Positions 1 through 7,828 of a stretch of DNA of 64,000 nucleotides are shown here, in pieces. Below the pieces are notes generated by a model. That model ran no database searches. It was not told where the DNA came from and worked only from the letters and a program-made list of their open reading frames with translations. The stretch spans positions 1-64,000 of the forward strand of contig CAZHGH010000004.1 in the NCBI GenBank assembly GCA_964531205.1, in the 5' to 3' direction. This DNA comes from JAICWY01 sp964531205 (GTDB lineage Bacteria > Vulcanimicrobiota > Vulcanimicrobiia > Vulcanimicrobiales > Vulcanimicrobiaceae). How positions within the stretch are numbered: the first letter of the stretch is position 1; each line of letters opens with the position of its first letter. The translations under genes and the position numbers were made by a program.

Positions 1-85
1 GATCTTGAACCTGCGCACGTGACGAAGTCACCGTCATCGTAAGAAAGGCGACGGTGATAACCATACTCGCAAACACCCGCATCAT
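1..85 (-). CDS. N-terminus of an exported protein (cut by the window edge)
   Basis: Reading the minus strand from the double ATG at 85 gives 28 open codons to the window edge. They encode a typical Sec signal peptide: MMR n-region, a hydrophobic core VFASMVITVAFLTMTV, then SSRAQVQD with a plausible cleavage after ARA or SRA. The stretch is too short to name the product. It lies 54 bp downstream of the lipoprotein gene ending at 140 and in the same direction, so it may be the third gene of that operon of exported proteins. No strong ribosome binding site is visible, which keeps confidence moderate. Confidence 0.5.
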   Translation of the reverse strand, partial: MMRVFASMVITVAFLTMTVTSSRAQVQD

Positions 86-139
86 GTGCGCTTGCTTCAG
101 CAAGTAACGGTGCTAATCTTCTTCTTGTACGCTGCGCGC

Positions 140-889
140 CTACGTTGAAAACGTTCCGGCTTTCCACGGCACTTCGCACGAATCGCTGTAAACGTACAGC
201 GTATATGTTTGCCCTGGCGCGAGCTGGGGCATTGTGCCGCTTTCAAAAGCGACGCTGTCGGTGGGCGGCGGTGAAGGCACTGGGAGCATTGTGCCCGGTG
301 CTGGTGTAGCGGGAGTTAGTGTTGCTTGCGGATCGATGGTGGCGGCGTTATTCACAACGAAATGCGCGCGCAATGCCGGCTGAAACGGCGAGACTTGGGG
401 TGTGCCCGCAACTTCCACTAAAAATGACGATGTATTGAGCGAAACATTCGTCGCCCCCGATGGCGGTGAAACGAGCGCCGCGTACTGTAACATGTCGGGT
501 CGTCCGCAAGGAATACTGGTCACCGGAATGGCGACGCTGTTTCCACCTTGACGTACCGTAATCGTCGACGAGCCCGCACCAACGATAAACAGCTGCAGAG
601 CTGCGCTCGTTCCGCTGGGACTTTGTAACGAGACGCCCATAAATGAAAGGTCGGTAGCGGTAGCTCCTAGTGGTGCCGCGAGAGCGTACGGCGTCTGAAG
701 TAATCCACTGATCGTTACCGTTTGCTGTAACGGCGCTCCGCTTAAATTGTTGACTTGAATTGCCTGCGGCGACGCTACGAGGTGCGAATTTGAATTTGTC
801 GTTGGAGGCGGTGACGCCGCACCGCCTCCACATGCTGCGAGCAGGGAGGCTGCGACGAGAACGACGGTCATACTGCTCGTTCTCGTCAT
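140..889 (-). CDS. Lipoprotein of unknown function, Ser/Thr/Pro-rich linker
   Basis: About 249 residues. The start chosen is the ATG at 889, which overlaps the upstream gene's stop as ATGA and directly gives a lipoprotein signal, MTRTSSMTVVLVAASLLAAC, with lipobox LAAC. A low-complexity linker follows, then a beta-rich body with repeated short strands (QTVTISG, SSTITVRQGG). The C-terminus (TYTLYVYSDSC, then GTFST) resembles the end of the upstream gene product (TYNVWFYYV, then GSFTTK), suggesting the two share an Ig-like C-terminal module. It is probably anchored in a membrane facing the periplasm or exterior. No enzymatic motif is seen and the function is unknown. Confidence 0.75.
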   Translation of the reverse strand: MTRTSSMTVVLVAASLLAACGGGAASPPPTTNSNSHLVASPQAIQVNNLSGAPLQQTVTISGLLQTPYALAAPLGATATDLSFMGVSLQSPSGTSAALQLFIVGAGSSTITVRQGGNSVAIPVTSIPCGRPDMLQYAALVSPPSGATNVSLNTSSFLVEVAGTPQVSPFQPALRAHFVVNNAATIDPQATLTPATPAPGTMLPVPSPPPTDSVAFESGTMPQLAPGQTYTLYVYSDSCEVPWKAGTFST

Positions 890-1362
890 TTCGTAGTAAA
901 CGATCCGACGGGCGTTATGGCAAGCGTACCCCCACCGGGTGGAATGCATTGCTGCGGCGGGACGTAGTAGAACCAAACGTTGTACGTTTTACCGGGCAGT
1001 AATGGCCCAATCGTTACGCCCTGCAATGTCGCACCGGAAGGCGGCGTCGCGATTGGCGTCGGCAACGGAGACGGCGCTGGTTGTAGCGGACCGACGGCTG
1101 GATAGTCGTTCACCGCACCATTTGGCGCCGATACCGATGGACTGCCCCAGATCGATGGCGCAACCGTAAATGCGAACACCATCGTGAAGTTACCGTCGGG
1201 TACGCCCACCGCACCATTCATGGGGTAGAGCAGTTGCGGAGCCGCCGGACGCGTGCAGTCAGTCGGAATTCGTCCATCGAGCGGTATGCCGGGCGTTCCG
1301 CATGCGCACAGGGCAAGCATCAACAGAATGCCACAAAGCATCGCGAGAAGCGGACGAGGCAA
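886..1362 (-). CDS. Lipoprotein with Ig-like module
   Basis: 158 residues from a TTG at 1362. An in-frame ATG exists at 1407, but only the TTG has a strong ribosome binding site (AAGGAGG, 7-nt spacing) and gives a compact lipoprotein signal (PRPLLAMLCGILLMLALCAC, lipobox LCAC). The mature part opens with a phrase typical of bacterial Ig-like modules (PAAPQLLYPMNGAVGVPDG) and ends in strands similar to the downstream lipoprotein. It overlaps that gene by four bases (ATGA), so the two are translationally coupled. The upstream intergenic strip carries AGCC-type repeats like those upstream of the neighbouring regulator. No function can be assigned beyond a cell-surface lipoprotein. Confidence 0.72.
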   Translation of the reverse strand: MPRPLLAMLCGILLMLALCACGTPGIPLDGRIPTDCTRPAAPQLLYPMNGAVGVPDGNFTMVFAFTVAPSIWGSPSVSAPNGAVNDYPAVGPLQPAPSPLPTPIATPPSGATLQGVTIGPLLPGKTYNVWFYYVPPQQCIPPGGGTLAITPVGSFTTK

Positions 1363-1410
1363 CGCACACCCTCCTTCGGAGGCGCCCACACCCGTGTATG
1401 AGCGCAACTG

Positions 1411-1448
1411 GGCTATATCTTAGCCTATTTGAGCTATGTTGGCTAGCC
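1411..1448. promoter_or_regulatory. AGCC-type repeat element, copy 1
   Basis: AGCCTATTTGAGCTATGTT (1422-1440) matches AGCCTAGGTGAGCCATGTT at 3025-3043 at 16 of 19 positions. AGCC/AGCT units are 10 bp apart (1422, 1432), with GGCT at 1411 and 1441. It sits 50-85 bp upstream of the TTG start at 1362 and just past the end of the TPR-LuxR regulator. The inferred role is a protein-binding site for control of the lipoprotein operon. Confidence 0.45.
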
Positions 1449-2975
1449 CTGGGTGGCCTTCACGATTAGGGCGGGTCGCGAACTTACGCCGAATGCTTTG
1501 AAGATTGCCTTGATGTGATTGCGTACCGTAAACGTGCTGCGCCCGAGTACGCCCGCAATCTCTTCCGTGCCCCGGCCCTCGAGGAGCAACTCTAAAACAG
1601 CGCGTTGAGCGGTGGTCAAGGTCTCCGCGGCAGCGGACTGCACGACAGACGCGTGCGTCATATGCACGCCGATACTGCGCGCGAGCCAGCTGCGCGGATA
1701 CGCTTCCAAATCAGACTCCGCCCGTGCACGCCATGTCTCCGCATCATCAATCTGCGCTAACGCCAACGCGGCGCGCGCCGCACGCCACCGAATGCCGAGT
1801 ACGTTGTAAATACTCCACGCTTGCGTCAATAAACGCTGCGCCTCCTCGCGCTCGCCGAGCTGCAATTGCACCTTACCGAGCGAATACGCTTCGAGCGCCT
1901 CAACACGCCGGTCGCGGCGCGACGAAAGAATGCGCGGAAAATTCTTTCGCGTATTTCTGAACGTCGCGACATAACCAATCGCAACCGAGGGATCGCGGTC
2001 CGCGAAGAGATCGGCCAAAACGGGAAGCGCCAATTTTTCTTCGCCGGCTACGGACGACCAGTCGATGTTTGATGCGAGCTCGTGCGCGTCTCGAAGCTCT
2101 TGCGCCGCCCACCGTTTCTCGCCGAGCGCCGTTGCGAGATACGCCCGGTCGGTTACTGCAGCAACGCGCCATGCCGCCGAATTGGCTACGGCAAGCGCGT
2201 CTTTCAATCGCCGAAACGCATTGAATTCATCGCCTTCGAGCGCATGCCGCCATGCGATCGCGCGCACGGCATGAAAATGCAAATCCGCGATATCAGCGGT
2301 CCACGGCACTTTTCCGATGTGCTCGAGCGCTGCGTCCCGCAACTCGGTGCTCGGCAGTTCGACCGCCAGCGCGGCAATGTGCGTCACCAGCATTCCGTAT
2401 AAATAGACTTCAACATCTGCCGGGCGGCGCAGCTCGCGCAAAGCGGCGAGCAGTATCGCTCCTTGCTCCGCGAGCTTTTCGTTGGCCGATGCGACCGCAC
2501 CGCGAACGATCGCCGCTTGCAACTCGAGATTCGGCGAGATTTGTTGCGGAAGCCGGTCTAGCGTTTTCGATGCGCGATCCAAACGCCGTTCCATCCAATC
2601 ACTTGCGGCAAGGTGATACGTCAGCTCCGCAAAGAGCGGTTCGTCTGCACGCAGCAGCGACTGTGCCGCTTCAGAGTGCGCACGTGCGGAGTCCGCATCC
2701 CCTAATCGTGCGAATGCAACGGCCTTTAGCATCGCGGCTTCGGCTTTTGGCGTGCGTTTCGGCGTGCGCACGTACCGGGTCAGTGCCGAGAGTGCGCTTT
2801 CAGGATTACCGCGCCGCAGCTCAACTCGCGCGAGCAGCAGTGCTGCGTTGACATCTTGCGGAGCTGCGCTCAGTAACGCGCTGAGCTTTTCTACTGCAGC
2901 ACCGAATCGCGCACCCTGAAAATCGTCTTGTGCGAGATCGATGGTTTGCGCATGCACAGCGCGCCGTTGCCGCAT
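1443..2975 (-). CDS. TPR-repeat transcriptional regulator with C-terminal LuxR-type HTH
   Basis: 510 residues. Residues 10 to about 430 are alpha-helical TPR-like repeats (DVNAALLLARVELRRGNPES is one repeat). The last ~60 residues form a LuxR/GerE helix-turn-helix: LTTAQRAVLELLLEGRGTEE, then IAGVLGRSTFTVRNHIKAIF. There is no receiver domain and no Walker motif, so it is neither a response regulator nor a full MalT/LAL protein. It probably senses a protein or peptide partner through the TPRs. It is divergent from the small lipoprotein at 3039 and precedes the lipoprotein pair on the same strand. AGCC repeats flank it on both sides, suggesting autoregulation plus control of the neighbouring exported proteins. 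Confidence 0.8.
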   Translation of the reverse strand: MRQRRAVHAQTIDLAQDDFQGARFGAAVEKLSALLSAAPQDVNAALLLARVELRRGNPESALSALTRYVRTPKRTPKAEAAMLKAVAFARLGDADSARAHSEAAQSLLRADEPLFAELTYHLAASDWMERRLDRASKTLDRLPQQISPNLELQAAIVRGAVASANEKLAEQGAILLAALRELRRPADVEVYLYGMLVTHIAALAVELPSTELRDAALEHIGKVPWTADIADLHFHAVRAIAWRHALEGDEFNAFRRLKDALAVANSAAWRVAAVTDRAYLATALGEKRWAAQELRDAHELASNIDWSSVAGEEKLALPVLADLFADRDPSVAIGYVATFRNTRKNFPRILSSRRDRRVEALEAYSLGKVQLQLGEREEAQRLLTQAWSIYNVLGIRWRAARAALALAQIDDAETWRARAESDLEAYPRSWLARSIGVHMTHASVVQSAAAETLTTAQRAVLELLLEGRGTEEIAGVLGRSTFTVRNHIKAIFKAFGVSSRPALIVKATQG

Positions 2976-3004
2976 AACGCGAGCTTCGACGCCTCAGCGG
3001 GATA

Positions 3005-3049
3005 AGCCCTTATGAGCCACGTATAGCCTAGGTGAGCCATGTTGAAGCC
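3005..3049. promoter_or_regulatory. AGCC repeats at 10-bp spacing between divergent genes
   Basis: AGCC occurs at 3005, 3015, 3025 and 3035, exactly one helical turn apart, and again at 3046. The units read as TGAGCCA or TAGCCTA. They lie 30-75 bp upstream of the TPR-LuxR gene (start 2975) and run up to the start of the divergent lipoprotein (3039). A related element lies at 1411-1448. Same-face direct repeats of this kind usually mark cooperative binding of a regulator; which protein binds is inference. Confidence 0.55.
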
Positions 3050-3251
3050 GCTGTTCTCCGCATTGGCCGTACTCGCACTCTGTGCGACAGTTTCGGCATG
3101 CAATACGAACGGCGGCATACCGGCGCTCCCTGCTGCGCCCGGCGGCGGCGTGGGCACTCCGACGCCATCTCCATCGCCGGTTCCTACGCCCACTCCATCA
3201 CCAAGCGCGCACCCAAGCGGCAGTCCGTCTCCTACTCCCACCCCGACGTAA
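3039..3251 (+). CDS. Small lipoprotein with Pro/Thr/Ser tail
   Basis: 70 residues. It has a clear lipoprotein signal, MLKPLFSALAVLALCATVSAC (21 residues to the lipid-modified Cys, lipobox VSAC), then a short Gly/Ala/Pro stretch. The C-terminal half consists almost only of PTPSPSP-type repeats. It has no globular domain and looks like a surface stalk or wall-spanning tether. It is divergent from the TPR-LuxR regulator across the AGCC repeats and lies 35 bp upstream of thrS in the same direction. A second protein of the same design is encoded at 20209-20439, so this appears to be a family. Confidence 0.65.
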   Translation: MLKPLFSALAVLALCATVSACNTNGGIPALPAAPGGGVGTPTPSPSPVPTPTPSPSAHPSGSPSPTPTPT

Positions 3252-3286
3252 GCAACATCGAAGGCCACATTCGCCCGGTGAGCCAA

Positions 3287-5029
3287 ATGGGCGTGACCGT
3301 GACTATGGCCGAGAAGAAATCCCGCGCGACCCTGGACGAGCTGCGCCACACCGCCGCACACGTCTTGGCGTATGCCGTCCAAGACCTGTTTCCGGATGCA
3401 AAGCCCACGATCGGGCCGGCAATCGAGAACGGCTTCTACTACGATTTCGATCGCAAGGAAGCGTTCACGCCCGAAGATCTGGAGCGCCTCGATGCGCGTA
3501 TGCACGAGATCGTGAAGGCGAACTACGAGATGATCGGCCGCGAGGTCACGCGCGACGAAGCCATCGAGCGCTTCAAAGACAACCCTTATAAGGTAGAACT
3601 CGCACGCGCGATTCCCGAGGGCGAGAAGATCACGCTGTACAGCATCGGCGACTTCACGGATCTCTGTCGCGGCGGCCACGCGCACACGACCGGCGAAATC
3701 GGCGGCGTCAAACTGACGAACGTTGCGGGCGCGTATTGGCGCGGCGATGAGAAAAACCCGATGCTGCAACGCATCTACGGCACTGCATGGTACACGCAAG
3801 AAGAACTCGAGCAATACCTGCACCAGCTTGCCGAAGCGCACAAACGCGATCACCGCAAACTCGGACAAGAGCTCGATCTCTTCTCGATTGAGGAAGAGGC
3901 CGGCGGCGGTTTGATTTTCTGGCATCCAAAAGGCGCCATCATGCGCGGCATCGTCGAGAATTTCATTCGCGAGGGACTGCGCGAGCGCGGCTATTTGCCG
4001 GTCGTCACGCCGCACATCGTCAACGAAAAAGTTTTCGAGATCTCCGGGCACTTGGAGAACTACGCCGAGAACATGTTCGGCGCGATCGAAGTCGAGGAGC
4101 AGCGCTTTCGCGTGAAGCCGATGAATTGCCCCGGCCACATCCTCATCTACAAGAGTCACCTGCGCAGTTATCGCGATCTGCCGTTGCGCTTCTCCGAATT
4201 CGGCACGGTCTATCGCTACGAGCGCAGCGGGGTGATGCACGGGCTCACGCGCGTGCGCGGATTCACGCAAGACGATGCGCATCTGTTCTGCACGCCCGAG
4301 CAAGTGCAAGGCGAGTTTGAACAAACGCTCGATGAAGCGCTGCGTTTAATGCGCGCTTTCAGTTTCGAAGACGTAGAGTATTTCGTTTCGACGCGTGAGC
4401 CTGCGCAGCGTGAAGAGACCGACGACGTCGCCGAGCGCGCAATCATTGCGGCGCTTGAAGCGAAGGGCTTCGACTATAAGTTTGACGAGGGCGGCGGCGC
4501 GTTCTACGGTCCGAAGCTCGACATCAACGTTAAAGACGCCATCGGCCGGCGTTGGCAGCTCGGCACGGTCCAAGTAGACTTCTTGTTGCCGCAACGCTTC
4601 GATCTCAAATATCGCGGCAGCGACGGCGACCAGCGGCCGGTCATGATTCATCGCGCGCTTGCCGGTTCGATGGAACGCTTCTTCGGTATTCTCATCGAGC
4701 ACTACGGCGGCAACTTCCCCGCGTGGATTGCGCCGGCTCAGGCGGTCATTACGCCGATTACCGAACATCAAAACGAATACGGCCGCGAAGTGCGCGATAT
4801 GCTCCATAAACGCGGGTTCCGCGTCGAGTTGGATGAGAGCAACGAAAAACTCGGATATAAGATCCGCCATTGGAAGACGCAAAAGGTGCCGTTCATTCTG
4901 GTCGTCGGAAAACAAGAGGCCGCGGACCGCACCGTGAACGTAAACGAACGCGGGGTCGAAGCAAAACGCACGATCTCGATCGACGAATTTGCAGCCGAAC
5001 TTCAATCTAGGGTTGACTCAAAAACATGA
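3287..5029 (+). CDS. thrS: Threonine--tRNA ligase lacking the TGS domain
   Basis: 580 residues from ATG 3287 (ATG 3305 is the alternative). It charges tRNA-Thr in the cytoplasm. The editing domain comes first (HTAAH near residue 20, then DLCRGGHAHTTG). The class II catalytic core has the zinc ligands in MNCPGH, MHGLTRVRGF and MIHRALAGSMERF, and the anticodon-binding domain ends the protein. The usual ~60-residue N-terminal TGS domain is missing: the protein begins almost directly with the editing domain. The open frame upstream (back to 3032) has no TGS-like sequence and overlaps the small lipoprotein gene, so the extension is not real. The stop overlaps the ATG of the next gene (ATGA). Confidence 0.95.
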   Translation: MGVTVTMAEKKSRATLDELRHTAAHVLAYAVQDLFPDAKPTIGPAIENGFYYDFDRKEAFTPEDLERLDARMHEIVKANYEMIGREVTRDEAIERFKDNPYKVELARAIPEGEKITLYSIGDFTDLCRGGHAHTTGEIGGVKLTNVAGAYWRGDEKNPMLQRIYGTAWYTQEELEQYLHQLAEAHKRDHRKLGQELDLFSIEEEAGGGLIFWHPKGAIMRGIVENFIREGLRERGYLPVVTPHIVNEKVFEISGHLENYAENMFGAIEVEEQRFRVKPMNCPGHILIYKSHLRSYRDLPLRFSEFGTVYRYERSGVMHGLTRVRGFTQDDAHLFCTPEQVQGEFEQTLDEALRLMRAFSFEDVEYFVSTREPAQREETDDVAERAIIAALEAKGFDYKFDEGGGAFYGPKLDINVKDAIGRRWQLGTVQVDFLLPQRFDLKYRGSDGDQRPVMIHRALAGSMERFFGILIEHYGGNFPAWIAPAQAVITPITEHQNEYGREVRDMLHKRGFRVELDESNEKLGYKIRHWKTQKVPFILVVGKQEAADRTVNVNERGVEAKRTISIDEFAAELQSRVDSKT

Positions 5030-6015
5030 GCCACATTTGTCATCGTGAGCCTGTCGAACGACCCCGAGCTCGGGCCCTGACCCGATTGCAGGGTCATCGA
5101 GGGGCGGCGCTTTGCGCCGCAATGCTACTTCTTTTAACCGCGTGCTCCGGCAACTTTGGAACCGGCACCGGCATCCCGCAGCAAGGCGGCAATCAATTGC
5201 CGCCGATGGGCACGACACCGATGCCAGAAAGCAACGGCAAAGGACTGCCCGAACCTGGCGCTTCCAGCACGCCCGCACCGGCTGCGTCGCCCATGACGTA
5301 TCAAATTGCGGATGCGCAAACCGGTTTTGCATGTCCGGCGAGTCCCGACGGCTTCGGCTGTACGTTGAGCTTTAATCTTCCGGAACCAACGCCCGCGCCA
5401 AGTGCGACGCCAAAGCATAAAGGCAAAGCAACGCCGACACCCTCACCGTCGCCAACGCCAACTCCGACGCCGTCACCCGAACCTTCGAGTTCTGCGTCGC
5501 CCGCAGCAAGCAGCTCGCCGGGCAGTGGAACCATCACGCTCAAAGCTGCGCCGATGCCGGCGGATGCACCGAAACTCGTGCACACCCCGCCGAATTCGAT
5601 CAATGTTATTCCGCTCGAGATGGTTACGCTTACAACCAACGCGGACTTCCCGCTCGATGGTTGGGTGAACGCGGCGTTCACGTTGCCGGCCGATCAATTC
5701 ACGAAAGATCGTGGCTTCGCCGTGCAGCTCTTTTCGAAAAATCAAAAGAAGAAAAGCACCGACTACGCACCGATCTGGACGTTCGATCGGTCGACCGTCA
5801 ACAATAACACGCTGACGTTCTCGTTCAAGCCGCCGAAAATGAAGATCGCGAAAGGCAGCACGTACGTGCTCGTGCTTTACGGCGACGCGCCTAAGGCATC
5901 GCCGTTACCGTCTGCACCCGTAGCAGTGCCGCCAGGAGAACCTGGGGCCGTGCCGCCCGGAAGCGCACCAACAACCGCACCACTGACGGCGCCGTCAGCT
6001 TTGCCTTCGCCCTAA
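5026..6015 (+). CDS. Lipoprotein with PT-rich linker and beta domain
   Basis: 329 residues if it starts at ATG 5026, which overlaps the thrS stop (ATGA). TTG 5086 and ATG 5122 are alternatives. The lipobox is LTAC with Cys at residue 40 in the long form. The n-region is encoded by a copy of the dispersed hairpin repeat (5037-5120), which makes the true start uncertain. The order after that is a Gly/Pro-rich part, a PTPSPSPTPTPTPSPEPSS linker (about residues 140-165), a ~110-residue beta-rich domain (LPLDGWVNAAFTLP-like strands) and an Ala/Pro/Ser tail. It is probably a surface-exposed lipoprotein. Its 3' end overlaps the convergent ClC gene by 4 bp. Confidence 0.7.
   Translation: MSHICHREPVERPRARALTRLQGHRGAALCAAMLLLLTACSGNFGTGTGIPQQGGNQLPPMGTTPMPESNGKGLPEPGASSTPAPAASPMTYQIADAQTGFACPASPDGFGCTLSFNLPEPTPAPSATPKHKGKATPTPSPSPTPTPTPSPEPSSSASPAASSSPGSGTITLKAAPMPADAPKLVHTPPNSINVIPLEMVTLTTNADFPLDGWVNAAFTLPADQFTKDRGFAVQLFSKNQKKKSTDYAPIWTFDRSTVNNNTLTFSFKPPKMKIAKGSTYVLVLYGDAPKASPLPSAPVAVPPGEPGAVPPGSAPTTAPLTAPSALPSP
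5037..5120 (+). repeat. Dispersed hairpin repeat, copy A
   Basis: TTGTCATCGTGAGCCTGTCG opens the element, followed by AACGACCCCGAG and a terminal hairpin GCGGCGC-TTT-GCGCCGC (5104-5120). It has the same layout as the copies at 38794, 39151 (two copies, inverted), 50578 (fragment) and 59405. This copy lies inside the 5' part of the lipoprotein reading frame. Confidence 0.7.
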
Positions 6016-7760
6016 CCGTCGCTCCAGCTGCGGTACGCATCCAGCACGTCTTTGCGCGTAACGATTCCCTGCAATGCGTGAGTGACCGGATCGATCACAG
6101 GTAACAAGGGTGTGTTCGGATCCGCCATCGTAACAGCGGCGCTTTCTACCGAATCGTCACGCGTTAGCGTCGTCGTTGCGGATCGCGCAAGATCGCGTGC
6201 CGTCATTTCCGGATTTTTCAACAGTGCGGCGGCGAGATCGGTCGCCGTCACGATACCTAGGAATTGACCGTCGTCAACCACCGGCACGACGAATTCGGCG
6301 CTATGCTCCAGGTGATTCGCAATATCACGTATCGCCTGGTGCGATGCGGCAACAAATTCCGGTTGACGCTGTATCGATCCGACTCGCATGTGCGTGAGTG
6401 GTCGCGGTTTACGTACGCGAGCCCAATCAATGCCGCGCCTGATCAGTTTCATTTCATAAATGGTGTAGCCCAATAAACGGCGCCCAAGCAGCGTCGCGAT
6501 GACGGTGGCAACCATGAGCGGCAGAATGATCGTATAGTCGTTCGACATCTCGAAGACGATCATAATAGCGGTGATCGGGGCCTCCGCGGCACCGGCGAAC
6601 ACCGCCGCCATTCCAACAAGACCGTACGCAGCCGCGCCCGCCGTCCACGTTGGAAACATCGCGTGCACAACCGAGCCGAACGTGTTGCCGAGCATCGCTC
6701 CGGTATAGAGTGACGGCGCAAACACGCCGCCGCTGCCGCCGCTGCCGAGTGTCAACGAGGTAGCAACAGGCTTGAGCACTGCTAGAACCAGCGAATGCGC
6801 GGCGGGCACGTGCGAGGCGAGTATCGCATCTATAACGCCGTAGCCTACACCGAATACCTGGGGATACCACATGCCGATGATGCCTACCGCGCCGAAGCCC
6901 AGTGCGGCGCGCGTTAGTGGGCTCACGCGCCAGCGATCGAACACATCTTCAGCAAAGTACAACATGCGCACGAAGCCCGCGGCCCACGCTGCAGCAAGAA
7001 TGCCGAGCAGCGCGTAGAGCGCCAGTTCTGCCGGCGAGACGAGGTAGAATGCGGACGCCGTAAACGAGGGATGGTTTCCAAAGTGCGCGCGTCCGATAAC
7101 CGCCGCAACGACGCTCGACACGACGATCATCGCAAACGAGCGCGGAGCGAACTCACCCAGTATCACTTCGCTCGCAAAGAACACGCCGCCGATCGGCGCG
7201 TTGAACGTTGCGGAGATTCCGGCTGCGGCACCGCAGGCAACCATCGTACGCAGAATCTGTGAGGGCATGCCTGCGAGCTGTCCCAGTGCAGAGCCTATCG
7301 TCGAACCAATCTGCACGATGGGGCCTTCGCGTCCGCAGCTGCCGCCGAAGCCGATGCACGTTGCCGAAGCGATTGCTTTGACGGCAATGATGCGCGGGCG
7401 AATCACGCCGCCGCGCAACGCAATCGCGGCCATAACCTCCGGCACACCGTGGCCTTTGGCCTCACTAGCAAAACGATTGATGATGAACGCCGTTATGATG
7501 CCGCCGCAAATAAGCACCGGAACGACCTGCGCTCTGCCAAGTGCGTGCAGTGCGGGTGCGAAATGACCGAATGCAACGAGCGTCTCGCCGTTAATAACAT
7601 AGCGGAACAATACGGCGCCGTAACCGCCACCGATTCCAACTAAGATTGCCGCGAGCAATAAAAACGTACTTTGATTTATGGAGATACGGCCAACCGTGAA
7701 ACGATAACCACGGTCGGTTTCTACGTATTGTATTCTAGGAAACCCGAGTCTAGTAGGCAC
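6012..7760 (-). CDS. ClC-family chloride channel/transporter with CBS pair
   Basis: 582 residues. A multi-pass ClC core of about 430 residues is followed by two CBS domains (from about residue 460), which usually bind adenine nucleotides and gate the pore. Signatures are GFGGSCGREGPIVQIG (gating Glu present), FNAPIGGVFFASEVI, and GSGGSGGVFAPSLYTG. The residue matching the proton glutamate E203 of E. coli ClC-ec1 is Val, as in vertebrate ClC channels. The selectivity-filter Ser of GSGIP is His (KGHGVPE). This favours passive chloride conduction over H+/Cl- exchange, but that is inferred from alignment by eye. It is convergent with the lipoprotein ending at 6015. Confidence 0.9.
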   Translation of the reverse strand: MPTRLGFPRIQYVETDRGYRFTVGRISINQSTFLLLAAILVGIGGGYGAVLFRYVINGETLVAFGHFAPALHALGRAQVVPVLICGGIITAFIINRFASEAKGHGVPEVMAAIALRGGVIRPRIIAVKAIASATCIGFGGSCGREGPIVQIGSTIGSALGQLAGMPSQILRTMVACGAAAGISATFNAPIGGVFFASEVILGEFAPRSFAMIVVSSVVAAVIGRAHFGNHPSFTASAFYLVSPAELALYALLGILAAAWAAGFVRMLYFAEDVFDRWRVSPLTRAALGFGAVGIIGMWYPQVFGVGYGVIDAILASHVPAAHSLVLAVLKPVATSLTLGSGGSGGVFAPSLYTGAMLGNTFGSVVHAMFPTWTAGAAAYGLVGMAAVFAGAAEAPITAIMIVFEMSNDYTIILPLMVATVIATLLGRRLLGYTIYEMKLIRRGIDWARVRKPRPLTHMRVGSIQRQPEFVAASHQAIRDIANHLEHSAEFVVPVVDDGQFLGIVTATDLAAALLKNPEMTARDLARSATTTLTRDDSVESAAVTMADPNTPLLPVIDPVTHALQGIVTRKDVLDAYRSWSDG

Positions 7761-7828
7761 ATAGCCGCACTTCGACGCGAAGTCGACAAATACAGCGCGC
7801 TAATCGTCGCGTTAAATCATGACAAAAG

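Noticed and set aside
3032..3286. N-terminal extension of thrS
   Set aside because: The translated stretch is not TGS-like, is rich in Arg/Cys in a way typical of wrong-frame reading, and overlaps the small lipoprotein gene.
2891..4324. Long minus-strand open frame across thrS (477 codons)
   Set aside because: Antisense shadow of a clear thrS; composition lacks any domain and would span two real genes.
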